From NCBI RefSeq assembly GCF_900143025.1, contig NZ_FRCT01000018.1, positions 1 to 64,000 on the forward strand: a DNA stretch of 64,000 nucleotides, written 5' to 3'. Shown piece by piece: positions 24,885-33,472 of the stretch; positions within the stretch are counted from its first letter, which is position 1; each line of letters begins with the position of its first letter. The position numbers were made by a program, and so were the translations under genes. The stretch comes from Ruminococcus flavefaciens. GTDB taxonomy: Bacteria > Bacillota > Clostridia > Oscillospirales > Ruminococcaceae. The notes under the pieces were generated by a model, which searched no databases, was not told where the DNA came from, and saw only the letters and a program-made list of their open reading frames with translations.

Positions 24885-25543
24885 CGCAATATATACCCCT
24901 GTTTCTTACGTGTCTCGATAGCGTCCTCACAGCCAAGATCTGCAAGCTTTGAACGCAGACGGCTGATATTAACTGTCAGGGCATTGTCATTGACGAATTC
25001 ATCATTGTCCCACAATGCGGTCATAAGCTCATCTCTCGTTACAATAGAGCCCTTTCTGTCCAGCATGAAGCGGAATATTATCATCTCGTTCTTGGTCAGT
25101 GTAATTTCACGGCTGCCGTCGGCAAGACTTCCCTTAGCGTCGTTTACCTGCAAGCCGTTGTAGGACTGCACCTGCGAAACGCCTGCAAAACGCTTCAGCA
25201 CGGCAGATATCCTGAGAAGAAGTATGGTAGGGTTATACGGCTTCGTTATATAGTCATCAGCTCCGTAGCTCATAGCCAGCACCTCATCGGTCTCGGAGGT
25301 ACGGCTCGTCACCATTATAACATGGATATCAGACTCCCTGCGTATCTCCTTCAGAAGCTGTTCACCGTTAAGATTGGGTATATTTATATCCATAAGAATA
25401 AGGTACGGTCTTGCCGCAAGTATATCAGCCCTTGAATTTGAAAAATCCGTGAGATATTCGGCTTCATAGCCCGAATTGCGCAGCAGTTCTGCCAGTTCCT
25501 CACGTATAGACTTGTCGTCCTCAACAATAAAGATCCTGCTCAT
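24881..25543 (-). CDS. OmpR-family response regulator
   Basis: 220 residues from the ATG at 25543 (after ACGGAGGAAATA); a longer frame to 25582 has no ribosome site. Receiver domain residues 1-120 with acidic pocket VEDD, phospho-Asp in LILMDINIPN and Lys in YITKPYNP; winged-helix domain from about 130 (LTKNEMIIFRFML, LTVNISRLRSKL, RKKQGYIL). It acts with the overlapping BceS-like kinase. Target genes are not evident nearby. Confidence 0.93.
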   Translation of the reverse strand: MSRIFIVEDDKSIREELAELLRNSGYEAEYLTDFSNSRADILAARPYLILMDINIPNLNGEQLLKEIRRESDIHVIMVTSRTSETDEVLAMSYGADDYITKPYNPTILLLRISAVLKRFAGVSQVQSYNGLQVNDAKGSLADGSREITLTKNEMIIFRFMLDRKGSIVTRDELMTALWDNDEFVNDNALTVNISRLRSKLADLGCEDAIETRKKQGYILR

Positions 25544-25652
25544 TATTTCCTCCGTATCATGTTCAGAATAGCTTTTCCGCATCGTTTAATACATCTTTTC
25601 ACATTATATCACAGTATCCTTCTGTTTTCAAGCACCTTCATACCAAAATCCA

Positions 25653-25682
25653 ATGACATTTCACAAAGAATAAACATATAAT
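25653..25682 (+). promoter_or_regulatory. Promoter of the DUF3343-desulfurase pair
   Basis: ATGACA at 25653 and TATAAT at 25677-25682, 18 bp apart. A short GC-rich hairpin (CTGCG/CGCAG) lies between promoter and ribosome site. Confidence 0.6.
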
Positions 25683-25740
25683 AAAGCGTACCGCATTTCC
25701 TGCTGACCTGCGCAATACGCAGCAGTCAGGGGTGATACTT

Positions 25741-25974
25741 TTGACCAACAGTATACTTGATATGCCCTCATATACCTACGCAGTAAAGGCTCAGCGGCTC
25801 CTGCGGTCGCGGGGCTATCCATGCAGGATAAAAAGACGCGAAAAAAGCGCAGAACGCGGCTGCGGCTACTCTGTTCACCTTACAGGCGGCAGCGAAATCG
25901 CAGTCAGGCTTCTTGAAAGCCACGGGATCCCCTATGTCATAAGCGGCGGAGGTGAAGTCAATGACCAACTTTGA
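25741..25974 (+). CDS. DUF3343 small protein (putative sulfur/selenium carrier)
   Basis: 77 residues from the TTG at 25741, chosen because AGGGGTGAT lies 6 bases before it; a GTG at 25732 falls within that ribosome site. The pattern SILDMPSYTYAVKAQRLLRSRGYPCRI and the GCGYSVHL stretch with a Cys in the middle match small DUF3343 proteins, which bind near cysteine desulfurases and are proposed to accept persulfide. Two cysteines (PCRI and GCGYS) are candidates. It overlaps the desulfurase gene by 14 bp, so the two are made together, in line with a donor-acceptor pair. Confidence 0.75.
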   Translation: MTNSILDMPSYTYAVKAQRLLRSRGYPCRIKRREKSAERGCGYSVHLTGGSEIAVRLLESHGIPYVISGGGEVNDQL

Positions 25975-27097
25975 CAACGCAGCCACCACCTATCCTAAGC
26001 CCTTATCGGTACGCCGTGCAGCAATGGAAGCCATAAGGGACTACGGCGGCAATGCAGGCAGAGGCGGCCATGAGCTTGCCATGCGCACCTCAGAGGCACT
26101 ATACTCCGCACGGGAGACTGCCGCCGATTTTTTCGGCGCACAGCCCGAAAACACCATTTTTACGCTTAACTGCACTCATGCGCTGAATATGGCTATACAA
26201 GGCATTATGAAAGATGGCGGACACCTTATCATAAGCAGCATGGAGCATAATTCCGCCGCCCGACCTTCATTCACACTTGCTGCCGAAAAACGCATAACTC
26301 TGTCTATCGCAGAGGTTTTCGCAGATTCGGAGCAAACCGTTGACAGCTTCCGCCGACTTATCCGCAGCGACACAAAAGCAATAGTCTGCACACTTGCAAG
26401 CAACGTCACAGGACAGCTGCTGCCATATCGTGAGATCGCAGCCCTATGCCGTGAAAACAACATATGCTTCATCGCAGACGGCGCACAGACCTGCGGAATA
26501 TACGATATAAAGCTTGACAGCGGCATAAATATACTATGCACCTCAGGTCACAAGGGACTCTACGGCATCACAGGCACAGGTCTCCTTATAACTGACGGCA
26601 GCTTTCCTGTCTCTCCGATAATACAGGGCGGCACAGGCAGCAGCTCACTGCGGCTGCTACAGCCCGATATCCTCCCCGACAGCCTTGAAAGCGGGACTCC
26701 AAATATAATCGGTGCCGTGACTGTAGGAGCAGGCATACGATATATAAGCTCCTACGGTATAGACAATATACGAAGCCATGAAGAAAGCCTTTGCAGGCTT
26801 TTCATTTCAGAGCTCGACAGCATCGGGAGCGTAACGATATATCGTGACAGCAAGGCGGAATACGCTCCTATCGTTTCCTTTAACATTGAAAACTTTTCAT
26901 CAGAGGAAGCTGCATCTCTCCTTGCCGACAAGGGCTTTTGTCTTCGTGCAGGCTATCACTGCGCAGCTCTTGCTCACGCCTGTCTCGGCACCAAAAACGG
27001 CACTATCCGTTTTGCTCCATCAGTATTTAATACAGAAACTGAAGTAAAAAAACTTGTATATTTTGTTAAGAGAATGAAAAATTTACAAAATTCTTAA
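25961..27097 (+). CDS. Cysteine desulfurase-family PLP enzyme
   Basis: 378 residues from the ATG at 25961 (ribosome site GGAGGTGAA). NFDNAATTYPKP, the PLP-binding Asp/Gln pair IADGAQTCG, the Schiff-base Lys in CTSGHKGLYGITGTG and the catalytic Cys loop RAGYHCAALAH are intact. It is of the SufS/CsdA-like group by the loop and C-terminus GTIRFAPSVFNTE. It takes sulfur from cysteine to its own Cys as a persulfide. The overlapping DUF3343 gene suggests that this sulfur, or selenium, passes to a small carrier rather than to an Fe-S scaffold; no suf or isc genes are nearby. Confidence 0.9.
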   Translation: MTNFDNAATTYPKPLSVRRAAMEAIRDYGGNAGRGGHELAMRTSEALYSARETAADFFGAQPENTIFTLNCTHALNMAIQGIMKDGGHLIISSMEHNSAARPSFTLAAEKRITLSIAEVFADSEQTVDSFRRLIRSDTKAIVCTLASNVTGQLLPYREIAALCRENNICFIADGAQTCGIYDIKLDSGINILCTSGHKGLYGITGTGLLITDGSFPVSPIIQGGTGSSSLRLLQPDILPDSLESGTPNIIGAVTVGAGIRYISSYGIDNIRSHEESLCRLFISELDSIGSVTIYRDSKAEYAPIVSFNIENFSSEEAASLLADKGFCLRAGYHCAALAHACLGTKNGTIRFAPSVFNTETEVKKLVYFVKRMKNLQNS

Positions 27098-27104
27098 AAA
27101 ACTA

Positions 27105-27180
27105 TTGAAATTATCTGAATTTGTGGTACAATAATAATATAGTATTGCGCAGTCAGCTATGAGGACAGCCGTCCTCATAC
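27105..27180 (+). promoter_or_regulatory. cdaA promoter and leader hairpin
   Basis: TTGAAA at 27105 and TACAAT at 27127-27132, spacer 16 bp. About 25 bp past the -10 the leader folds a perfect hairpin ATGAGGAC/GTCCTCAT (27158-27180) well before the ribosome site. Confidence 0.65.
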
Positions 27181-27236
27181 ATAAAACAGATCACGCAAAG
27201 TAAATATGTGTAATAATTCCCCGAGGGGGTGTATAA

Positions 27237-28121
27237 ATGTTTATATCAGCGAAGGAGATCCTCAGTGCTTTTCTCAGCGTAGTAAGTACGTTCAAGTTCA
27301 GAGACGTTATCGACGTTCTTATCCTGACATATGTAATCTATCTTCTTCTCAGGCTTATCCGCGAGACCCGCGCAGGACAGCTTGTAAAAGGTATAATCTT
27401 CCTTGTTGCAAGCTATTTCGTAAGCGACGCCATAGGTCTCAATGTCGTAAGCTATTTGCTCAAGCAAACGCTCAGCATGGGTGTCCTTGCAATGATAATC
27501 CTCTTCCAGCCCGAACTGCGAAGAGCCCTTGAAAAAGCAGGACGAACCAGATTTGGTATACGCTTTTTCGGTCTTGGTCAGAACAACGACGAGATAAAAC
27601 AGCGTTGGGCACCTGCCATAGAAGCTATATGCGATTCCTGTGTCGAATTATCAGCCACCTGTACAGGCGCACTTATCGTAGTCGAAAGACAGGTGCGTCT
27701 TGGCGAACAGATCGAAACAGGCACCATACTTAACGCAACTCCGAGCAAGGAAGTGTTCGGAAACATATTCTACCCGAAAACACCTCTCCATGACGGAGCT
27801 GTTATTATGCGCGACGGCATCATACTTGCCGCCGCTTGTTTCCTGCCCAAACCCCAGAAGGAAACATTAATAAACAAAAAGCTGGGTTCACGCCACAGAG
27901 CCGCAATAGGAATGAGTGAAAACTCAGACGCGGTGGTAATAGTGGTTTCCGAGGAAACAGGTCAGATATCCGTAGCCTTAAACGGTAATCTCACAAGAGA
28001 TTACACCCGTGACAAGCTCAAAAATCTCCTTGAAGATACGCTCTTCAATGATAAAACGGAAATTTCTATCGGCAGAAAGAAATCTCTTTCTTCCAGCTCT
28101 GAAAGGGGGAAGGAAGAATGA
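27237..28121 (+). CDS. cdaA: Diadenylate cyclase CdaA
   Basis: 294 residues. Three membrane helices at the N-terminus (about 25-95), then the DAC domain with motifs PLHDGAVIMRDG and LGSRHRAAIGMSE, which hold the DGA and RHR residues for ATP binding. It makes cyclic di-AMP, which sets potassium balance and wall homeostasis. The start follows CGAGGGGGTGTATAA. The next gene, cdaR, overlaps by 4 bp and encodes its regulator, the order seen in most Firmicutes; glmM, normally the third gene, is not present here. Confidence 0.96.
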   Translation: MFISAKEILSAFLSVVSTFKFRDVIDVLILTYVIYLLLRLIRETRAGQLVKGIIFLVASYFVSDAIGLNVVSYLLKQTLSMGVLAMIILFQPELRRALEKAGRTRFGIRFFGLGQNNDEIKQRWAPAIEAICDSCVELSATCTGALIVVERQVRLGEQIETGTILNATPSKEVFGNIFYPKTPLHDGAVIMRDGIILAAACFLPKPQKETLINKKLGSRHRAAIGMSENSDAVVIVVSEETGQISVALNGNLTRDYTRDKLKNLLEDTLFNDKTEISIGRKKSLSSSSERGKEE

Positions 28122-29464
28122 CTCTGTTCAACAGCAATAAAAAAAGAAGCAAAAACGAAGCCAAAAGCAATCTCGTTCTTTTTATCATTGCTCTTATATG
28201 TGCGATCGCAGGCTGGTTCATAATTTCTATGAAGATATACCCTTCGGTATCGGTGTCATTCGCAAATATCCCCGTAGAGCTTGATACAAACGGTACCGAC
28301 GCAGGTGCAAACGGCTTACAGCCGATAACGCCCAAACAGGCTACTGTAAGGGTAAGCTTTGACTGTACCCGTACCGATTATGCCAAGATAAGACGCGATA
28401 CCATCGTAGCTTCCATTGATTACAGCGGTATAGTTAACGGCGGTACAAAGGAGCTTACAGTTAAAGTAAAAAACACAAAGGGCGTTACCATGTCTCATGT
28501 GCACGTAGTCCCTTCAACAATTTCTGTTGACCTTGATAAATTCGAGACCAATACCTTTGTTGTAAAGCCCTCTCTCCCTAAGATCACTACCGCAGAGGGA
28601 ATGGCTTACGACGAGACCGAGGTCATATGCGACCCTGTTGAAGTAAAGATCAAAGCTCCTTCAAGAACACTTGCCAAGATCGCAGAATGTTATGCGGTAT
28701 ACGACAAGCAGGATACCCTTGACCGTGAAACGATAATAAACTCTGATAAATTCAGACTTCTCACCGAAAACGGAGCAGAGATCGTTCAGGACGAAAACAT
28801 CAAGATCGAGCCGTCATCTGTCAGCATGACCATACCTGTATTTACGCAAAAGACCGTAAAATTAGGTGTAAATCTCATAAAACCGCCGCAGAACTTTGAT
28901 CAGGATTGTCTCCATTTCGTATTCACTCCTGATACAGTCACAATTGCGGCAAAGAATGCCGACTCAAATATCCCTGATCCGCTTCAGATACCTATAAATC
29001 TCAGTTCTCTCGATATAGGATACTCATTTGATTACGACCTTGATAAGCTTCTTGCACCTAACAACCTGAAGAATGTATCGGGCATAGATAAGGTCAATAT
29101 ATCTCTCGTCAGCGACGGACTTGCCTCAAAGGAACTCACCCTCAACGGTGACGATATATCCATTATAAACAAGCCAAATGACAATAATGAGTATACCAAT
29201 CTTACAGATCAGCTGACAGTAAAGATCGTAGGTCCCGAGGATATAATCAATGATATCACAGCCAAGGATCTGAGCGCAGCAGTTGACCTTCTCGGAGCTG
29301 ACACCTCTAAGGAGCAGTTCAAGTATAACGTCAATGTTTCATGCAAGACGCATAACAACGTATGGGCTGCCGAAAAGGATCTGAAGGTGACTATCCTGAA
29401 AACATCGAAAGACGGTTCAACGACTAAAAACACATCTTCGCCAACGGTCACAACTACATATTGA
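28118..29464 (+). CDS. cdaR: CdaR (YbbR-domain) regulator of diadenylate cyclase
   Basis: 448 residues. One N-terminal membrane segment (about 22-42, LFIIALICAIAGWFIISM) anchors a long extracellular part made of four YbbR-type beta domains (SVSFANIPVELD; SVDLDKFETNTFVVKPSL; repeats through about 425), then a short Ser/Thr tail. CdaR binds CdaA in the membrane and tunes its activity. Overlap with cdaA indicates a fixed stoichiometry. A strong terminator follows, so the operon ends here. Confidence 0.9.
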   Translation: MTLFNSNKKRSKNEAKSNLVLFIIALICAIAGWFIISMKIYPSVSVSFANIPVELDTNGTDAGANGLQPITPKQATVRVSFDCTRTDYAKIRRDTIVASIDYSGIVNGGTKELTVKVKNTKGVTMSHVHVVPSTISVDLDKFETNTFVVKPSLPKITTAEGMAYDETEVICDPVEVKIKAPSRTLAKIAECYAVYDKQDTLDRETIINSDKFRLLTENGAEIVQDENIKIEPSSVSMTIPVFTQKTVKLGVNLIKPPQNFDQDCLHFVFTPDTVTIAAKNADSNIPDPLQIPINLSSLDIGYSFDYDLDKLLAPNNLKNVSGIDKVNISLVSDGLASKELTLNGDDISIINKPNDNNEYTNLTDQLTVKIVGPEDIINDITAKDLSAAVDLLGADTSKEQFKYNVNVSCKTHNNVWAAEKDLKVTILKTSKDGSTTKNTSSPTVTTTY

Positions 29465-29471
29465 TAGCATA

Positions 29472-29505
29472 AGCTCTGCTGTACACAAGTACAGCGGAGC
29501 TTTTT
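29472..29505 (+). terminator. Terminator of cdaA-cdaR
   Basis: AGCTCTGCTGTAC and GTACAGCGGAGCT pair around ACAA, followed by TTTTTG. Confidence 0.9.
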
Positions 29506-29586
29506 GTTCATAACGATAATTATTCATAGTGAATATTCACAAAAAGTATATAACATATTAAAACATTATGCCGAATTTCACCACTC

Positions 29587-29630
29587 GTTAACAGAATGTT
29601 AACATTTCAAGATAATAATGGTGATATAAT
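29587..29630 (+). promoter_or_regulatory. Promoter with palindrome upstream of the dockerin protein gene
   Basis: TATAAT at 29625-29630. In the -35 area is a perfect inverted repeat, GTTAACA-GAA-TGTTAAC (29587-29603); no good TTGACA is seen, so the promoter probably needs an activator or a different sigma factor. Confidence 0.5.
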
Positions 29631-29699
29631 GTCCGTATACGAATACATTTTGTATACTTTATAATTTTATTTAATTTTACCTGAAAGGATTGATTTACA

Positions 29700-31673
29700 A
29701 TGAAAAACCATCTCTCCAACCGAATAATCGCCTCAGTTATGAGCCTCGCACTGACAGCAACAGCTGTTCCCTTCTATGCGCTGCCCGCAACTGCCGCAAC
29801 TCCGTCAATAGCTGTTACAACAGCTAAAAACGTAGGTCTGTCGCAGACAATGAAGGTAGACTCCGTTTACAAGGGAACCTTCCCCGAGGACGGCGCTGAT
29901 TCTGTTACATTCAAGCTCAGCACAAGCTACTCAGGACAGAGTTTTTCATACGGCTTCGGCTGTTCAACTGCCGAGGATCCTTACTGGCTCGAACTGGATA
30001 AGAGCGGCAAGTGGATGGAAGGCGGAGCAGGCTCTAAGGTAGAGGGTACTGCCTGCAAGCTTGACAAGTCTTCAAGCACTATCACTATCGACCTGAAAAA
30101 AGCTGGCATAAAGCCGGGCGGTTCATTTGAATTCAGATGCTATTATTCTGCACATTGGGATAATTCAAAGAGCGACATGGTAGACAACTCCGTAACCCTT
30201 ACAGGAGTCGATTTCAGCGGCGGCGGCAGTTCCTCTTCATCTTCAGGCAGCTCATCTACCACCTCAAAGAACAAGAAGAGCGGCTCATGGAGCTTCAAGG
30301 ATAACAAGGACGGTACTGCAACTGTTTCTTCAACAGTCACAAAGCAGCTCGACGACCTTGACTACAAGCTCACAGTAGGCTACGATGAGGACTACTACAA
30401 TTCAAAGGGTGAAAAAATAACAGACGAACTGCCTATAAACAGCCATAAGTTCAAATACAGTGATTTTGGCATAAACGAGACTGAGGGAATTACTATAGAA
30501 TCTCTTGACGTTATAGTAGAAACAGATTTTGATGTTGACAAATTCATGTACGGCTGCGGCACCAACGTTGAAAAGGGCTCCCCTGCCGATACAGAATACG
30601 CAAAAAGAGGCATCGTGGAAGGCAAGGACGATGCAGGCTACTGGTATAACGAAATGGGTGAGGAATCCCGCGAGGAGCTTGAAGATGCCGGTGTTAAATT
30701 CGGAATCAAGGAGATAGGCGAGGGTACTACCCTTGAAAGCGCAGGAAAATGGATAGAATGTGTATGGGACGTACCTGCCGAGGTACAGAAGTACCAGACC
30801 ACAGCTGCCACCGATTCTATCGGATTCCAGTTCTGGTACGGCACAAAGGACGCTTCAAAGTATACCGAGATAACCGAGGACGACGAGGTAACTATCACAA
30901 GTGCAGCACTTACATATACGATAACAAAGACTATCCCCTATACTAAGTCAATAAAGACTGCTATAGGCAAGGTGCTGGACTGCACAGCTTCCTCCGACTC
31001 AAAGAAGAACCTTGAAGTAGATTATTCCGACCTGGGAATAGAGTCCGATATGAAGGTATACGCTATCAGATTTGATGTTTCTGCAAAGAAGGACGTAAAG
31101 AAGCTGGTTTACGGCACAGGAACAGGCACAACAAATGCTTCTGATGATTACTGGTTCCAGGAGCCTGTAAACTCCGTTGTGCTCAATGCAGGAAAGACCG
31201 CAGAGATAATGTGGGTGCTTCCTTCAAAAGTCACAGGCGACAAGCCCGAAAAGAACATCGTAAATCCTGACGGCAAGATAGTATTCGGCTATTACTACGG
31301 CGAGTCAGACTCTATCACAGTTGACAATATCGAGGTATACTACGACGTTGTTACTACTACCACTACAACTACGACAACAACTACAACTACTACAACCACC
31401 ACAACTGCTCCAAAGACTCCAAAGGTAACACTCTGGGGCGATGCAAACTGCGACGGCGATATGGATCTCAGTGACGCTGTTATCATAATGCAGAGCCTTG
31501 CAAATCCTAACAAATACGGCGTGGACGGTACAGATACACACCATATCACAGAACAGGGAATTGCAAACGGCGACGTATACCAGAACGGTACAGGACTCAC
31601 TTCAAACGACGCAGCGTCGATACAGAAGAGACTCCTTAACCTCATAACAGAGTTACCCGAGTCTTACAAATAA
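29700..31673 (+). CDS. Secreted dockerin protein with repeated carbohydrate-binding-like modules
   Basis: 657 residues. Signal peptide 1-33 (MSLALTATAVPFYALPATAA). Three beta-rich modules follow, about 38-165, 205-405 and 410-555, the last two with a shared plan (KFMYGCGT / KLVYGTGTG, then GKWIECVWDVP / GKTAEIMWVLP, then FWYG / YYYG), the first set off by a Ser-rich linker. A Thr-only linker (about 556-575) leads to a type I dockerin with Ca-binding loops WGDANCDGDMDLSDAVIIMQ and GTGLTSNDAASIQ. No catalytic domain is recognised, so it is likely a polysaccharide-binding or structural cellulosome subunit. Novel CBM families of ruminococci have this style. Confidence 0.82.
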   Translation: MKNHLSNRIIASVMSLALTATAVPFYALPATAATPSIAVTTAKNVGLSQTMKVDSVYKGTFPEDGADSVTFKLSTSYSGQSFSYGFGCSTAEDPYWLELDKSGKWMEGGAGSKVEGTACKLDKSSSTITIDLKKAGIKPGGSFEFRCYYSAHWDNSKSDMVDNSVTLTGVDFSGGGSSSSSSGSSSTTSKNKKSGSWSFKDNKDGTATVSSTVTKQLDDLDYKLTVGYDEDYYNSKGEKITDELPINSHKFKYSDFGINETEGITIESLDVIVETDFDVDKFMYGCGTNVEKGSPADTEYAKRGIVEGKDDAGYWYNEMGEESREELEDAGVKFGIKEIGEGTTLESAGKWIECVWDVPAEVQKYQTTAATDSIGFQFWYGTKDASKYTEITEDDEVTITSAALTYTITKTIPYTKSIKTAIGKVLDCTASSDSKKNLEVDYSDLGIESDMKVYAIRFDVSAKKDVKKLVYGTGTGTTNASDDYWFQEPVNSVVLNAGKTAEIMWVLPSKVTGDKPEKNIVNPDGKIVFGYYYGESDSITVDNIEVYYDVVTTTTTTTTTTTTTTTTTTAPKTPKVTLWGDANCDGDMDLSDAVIIMQSLANPNKYGVDGTDTHHITEQGIANGDVYQNGTGLTSNDAASIQKRLLNLITELPESYK

Positions 31674-31687
31674 AATAAACATTTTTC

Positions 31688-31718
31688 AAGAGCTGCCGTT
31701 ATCCGGCAGCTCTTTTTT
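31688..31718 (+). terminator. Terminator after the dockerin protein gene
   Basis: AAGAGCTGCCG and CGGCAGCTCTT pair around TTATC and are followed by TTTTTT. A -10 box TATAAT at 31793-31798 serves the next gene; its -35 is poor. Confidence 0.9.
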
Positions 31719-31885
31719 ATGAAAAACTACGAAAAATCGTAAAAAAACATTATTTTTTTACGGTTTATCTTCCATTTCAGGTTCAACTATGATATAATTA
31801 TGTTTACCGTTTTATGAGCAATAAGCGGCATATTTCATATAAACAGCACGATTGGATATGAAAATCAAATAAAAAGGAGAAAAAA

Positions 31886-33472
31886 ATGAGAGCCAAAAGG
31901 ATTTTAGTTTCTGTGCTGTCATTTTCACTATGTGCAGGACAACTTACCGTACCTGCTGCCTCAGCAGCTGAAAAAAACGTCCCTGCATATGAAATGACCT
32001 CAGATCTGACAGAAGCAACGCCCCTAAAGGCAGCCGTAAAGGATACAGCTGCCGCAGCAGCCATTACACCAACTGCAAACATACAGGCAACTGACATCAA
32101 CGCTCTTGGTGACGTTAATAACGACAAGTTTATTGACGCAAATGATGCATCGCTGATACTCAAGACATATGTAAGGATATCCAATAATTTAGCATCAGGT
32201 CTTTCATTTGAACAGGCTAATGCTGCCGATGTAAACAAAGATCACCATATCGACTCGATCGACGCTTCGTGTATCCTTTCATACTACTCCTACCTCTCTA
32301 CAAACGGCACACTTTCTCTTGAGGCATACCTAAACGCGGATAAGCCTTTACCTGTAACGACTACAGCTTCCGCAACCACAAAAGCGACCACGACCACTAC
32401 AACCAAAACTACTACAGCAGCTCCCAAAACTACCACAACATCAAAAATAACTTCCACTTCAACAACCAAAGCTGTGACCACAACAAGCACTTCATCATCA
32501 AAAACTACCAACGCTCCAACTACTACAACTACAACCACTACTGCTTCAACAACTACTACCACTACCAAGGCAACTACAGCAGCAACGACAACCACAACTG
32601 CTGCCACAACTACTTCCGCAGTACAAACTACTACCGCAGTGACTACTTCATATGTGAACCCCTACAAGGTACAGGAGATAAAGCTCAGCAAGACTGAGAT
32701 GACTCTCACCGTAGGCGACGGCGGCGGCATATCATACGTTACCATGCTCCCGCAGACTGTAACGGATTACCGTGATGTATGGAGCTGCTCAGACGAAAGC
32801 GTAGCAGTAGTCGATAACGAAGGCTGGATATTCCCGCTCTCCGAAGGAAACTGCATAGTTACCGTACAGAGTCTGAACAATCCGCTTGTTAAGGCTGAGA
32901 TAAAGGTAACAGTAAAGGATCCAAACAGAGTAAACTCCATAAAGCTCAGCAAGTACAGTATGTCTATCCCAATAGGCGGCGGTGATATATCCTATGTAAC
33001 GATGCTCCCTGCAAATGCAACCAACAAGAAGGAGATATGGAAGAGCTCCGACGAGTCTGTTGCTAAGGTCGACGCGTCAGGCTGGGTAAGCGGTATTTCG
33101 GAAGGCACCTGCACCGTAACGGTTTCCAGCAAGTCCAATCCCGATGTTAAAGCATCAATAAATGTTACCGTAACAGACCCGAAACAGGTACGTGAGCTGA
33201 AGCTCAGCAAGTACGAAATGGATCTCCTTATAGGAACTACCGATATCTCCTACGTAACTATACTTCCCACCACAGCATTAAAGCAGGACGTAGTATGGAC
33301 AAGCTCAAATCCTGCAATTGCCAGTGTTGACAACTGGGGCAATGTTTACGGAGTCGCAGCAGGAAAATGTGTGATATCCGTTATCAGCAAGGCAAACCCG
33401 AACATAAAGGCTGACATTGCGGTTTCCGTACATACCAGACCTGTTATCGTTACCTCCACAACTACTACCTAG
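31886..33472 (+). CDS. Secreted dockerin-BIG2 protein, first part of an amber-interrupted peptidase
   Basis: 528 residues up to an in-frame TAG. Signal peptide 1-28; an N-terminal dockerin at about 73-140 with loops LGDVNNDKFIDANDASLIL and ADVNKDHHIDSIDASCIL; a Thr/Ser/Ala linker about 155-250; three BIG2 Ig-like domains (about 258-342, 350-427, 433-512) with repeated VQEIKLSK/VNSIKLSK/VRELKLSK starts; then a Thr linker in which the codon TAG occurs. The same frame stays open after it for 218 more codons and encodes a peptidase M15, so the natural product was probably 746 residues. If TAG ends translation, a soluble dockerin-BIG2 protein without the enzyme is made. Confidence 0.85.
   Translation: MRAKRILVSVLSFSLCAGQLTVPAASAAEKNVPAYEMTSDLTEATPLKAAVKDTAAAAAITPTANIQATDINALGDVNNDKFIDANDASLILKTYVRISNNLASGLSFEQANAADVNKDHHIDSIDASCILSYYSYLSTNGTLSLEAYLNADKPLPVTTTASATTKATTTTTTKTTTAAPKTTTTSKITSTSTTKAVTTTSTSSSKTTNAPTTTTTTTTASTTTTTTKATTAATTTTTAATTTSAVQTTTAVTTSYVNPYKVQEIKLSKTEMTLTVGDGGGISYVTMLPQTVTDYRDVWSCSDESVAVVDNEGWIFPLSEGNCIVTVQSLNNPLVKAEIKVTVKDPNRVNSIKLSKYSMSIPIGGGDISYVTMLPANATNKKEIWKSSDESVAKVDASGWVSGISEGTCTVTVSSKSNPDVKASINVTVTDPKQVRELKLSKYEMDLLIGTTDISYVTILPTTALKQDVVWTSSNPAIASVDNWGNVYGVAAGKCVISVISKANPNIKADIAVSVHTRPVIVTSTTTT

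Noticed and set aside
31370-31410. Tandem ACT/ACA trinucleotide repeats considered as a possible repeat array or CRISPR
   Set aside because: They encode Thr linkers in frame and have no spacers. No CRISPR array was seen anywhere in the window.
31340-31645. Valine-rich frames opposite Thr linkers (also near 32290-32607 and 38042-38251)
   Set aside because: Antisense of ACN repeats always gives poly-Val; these are artefacts of the linkers.
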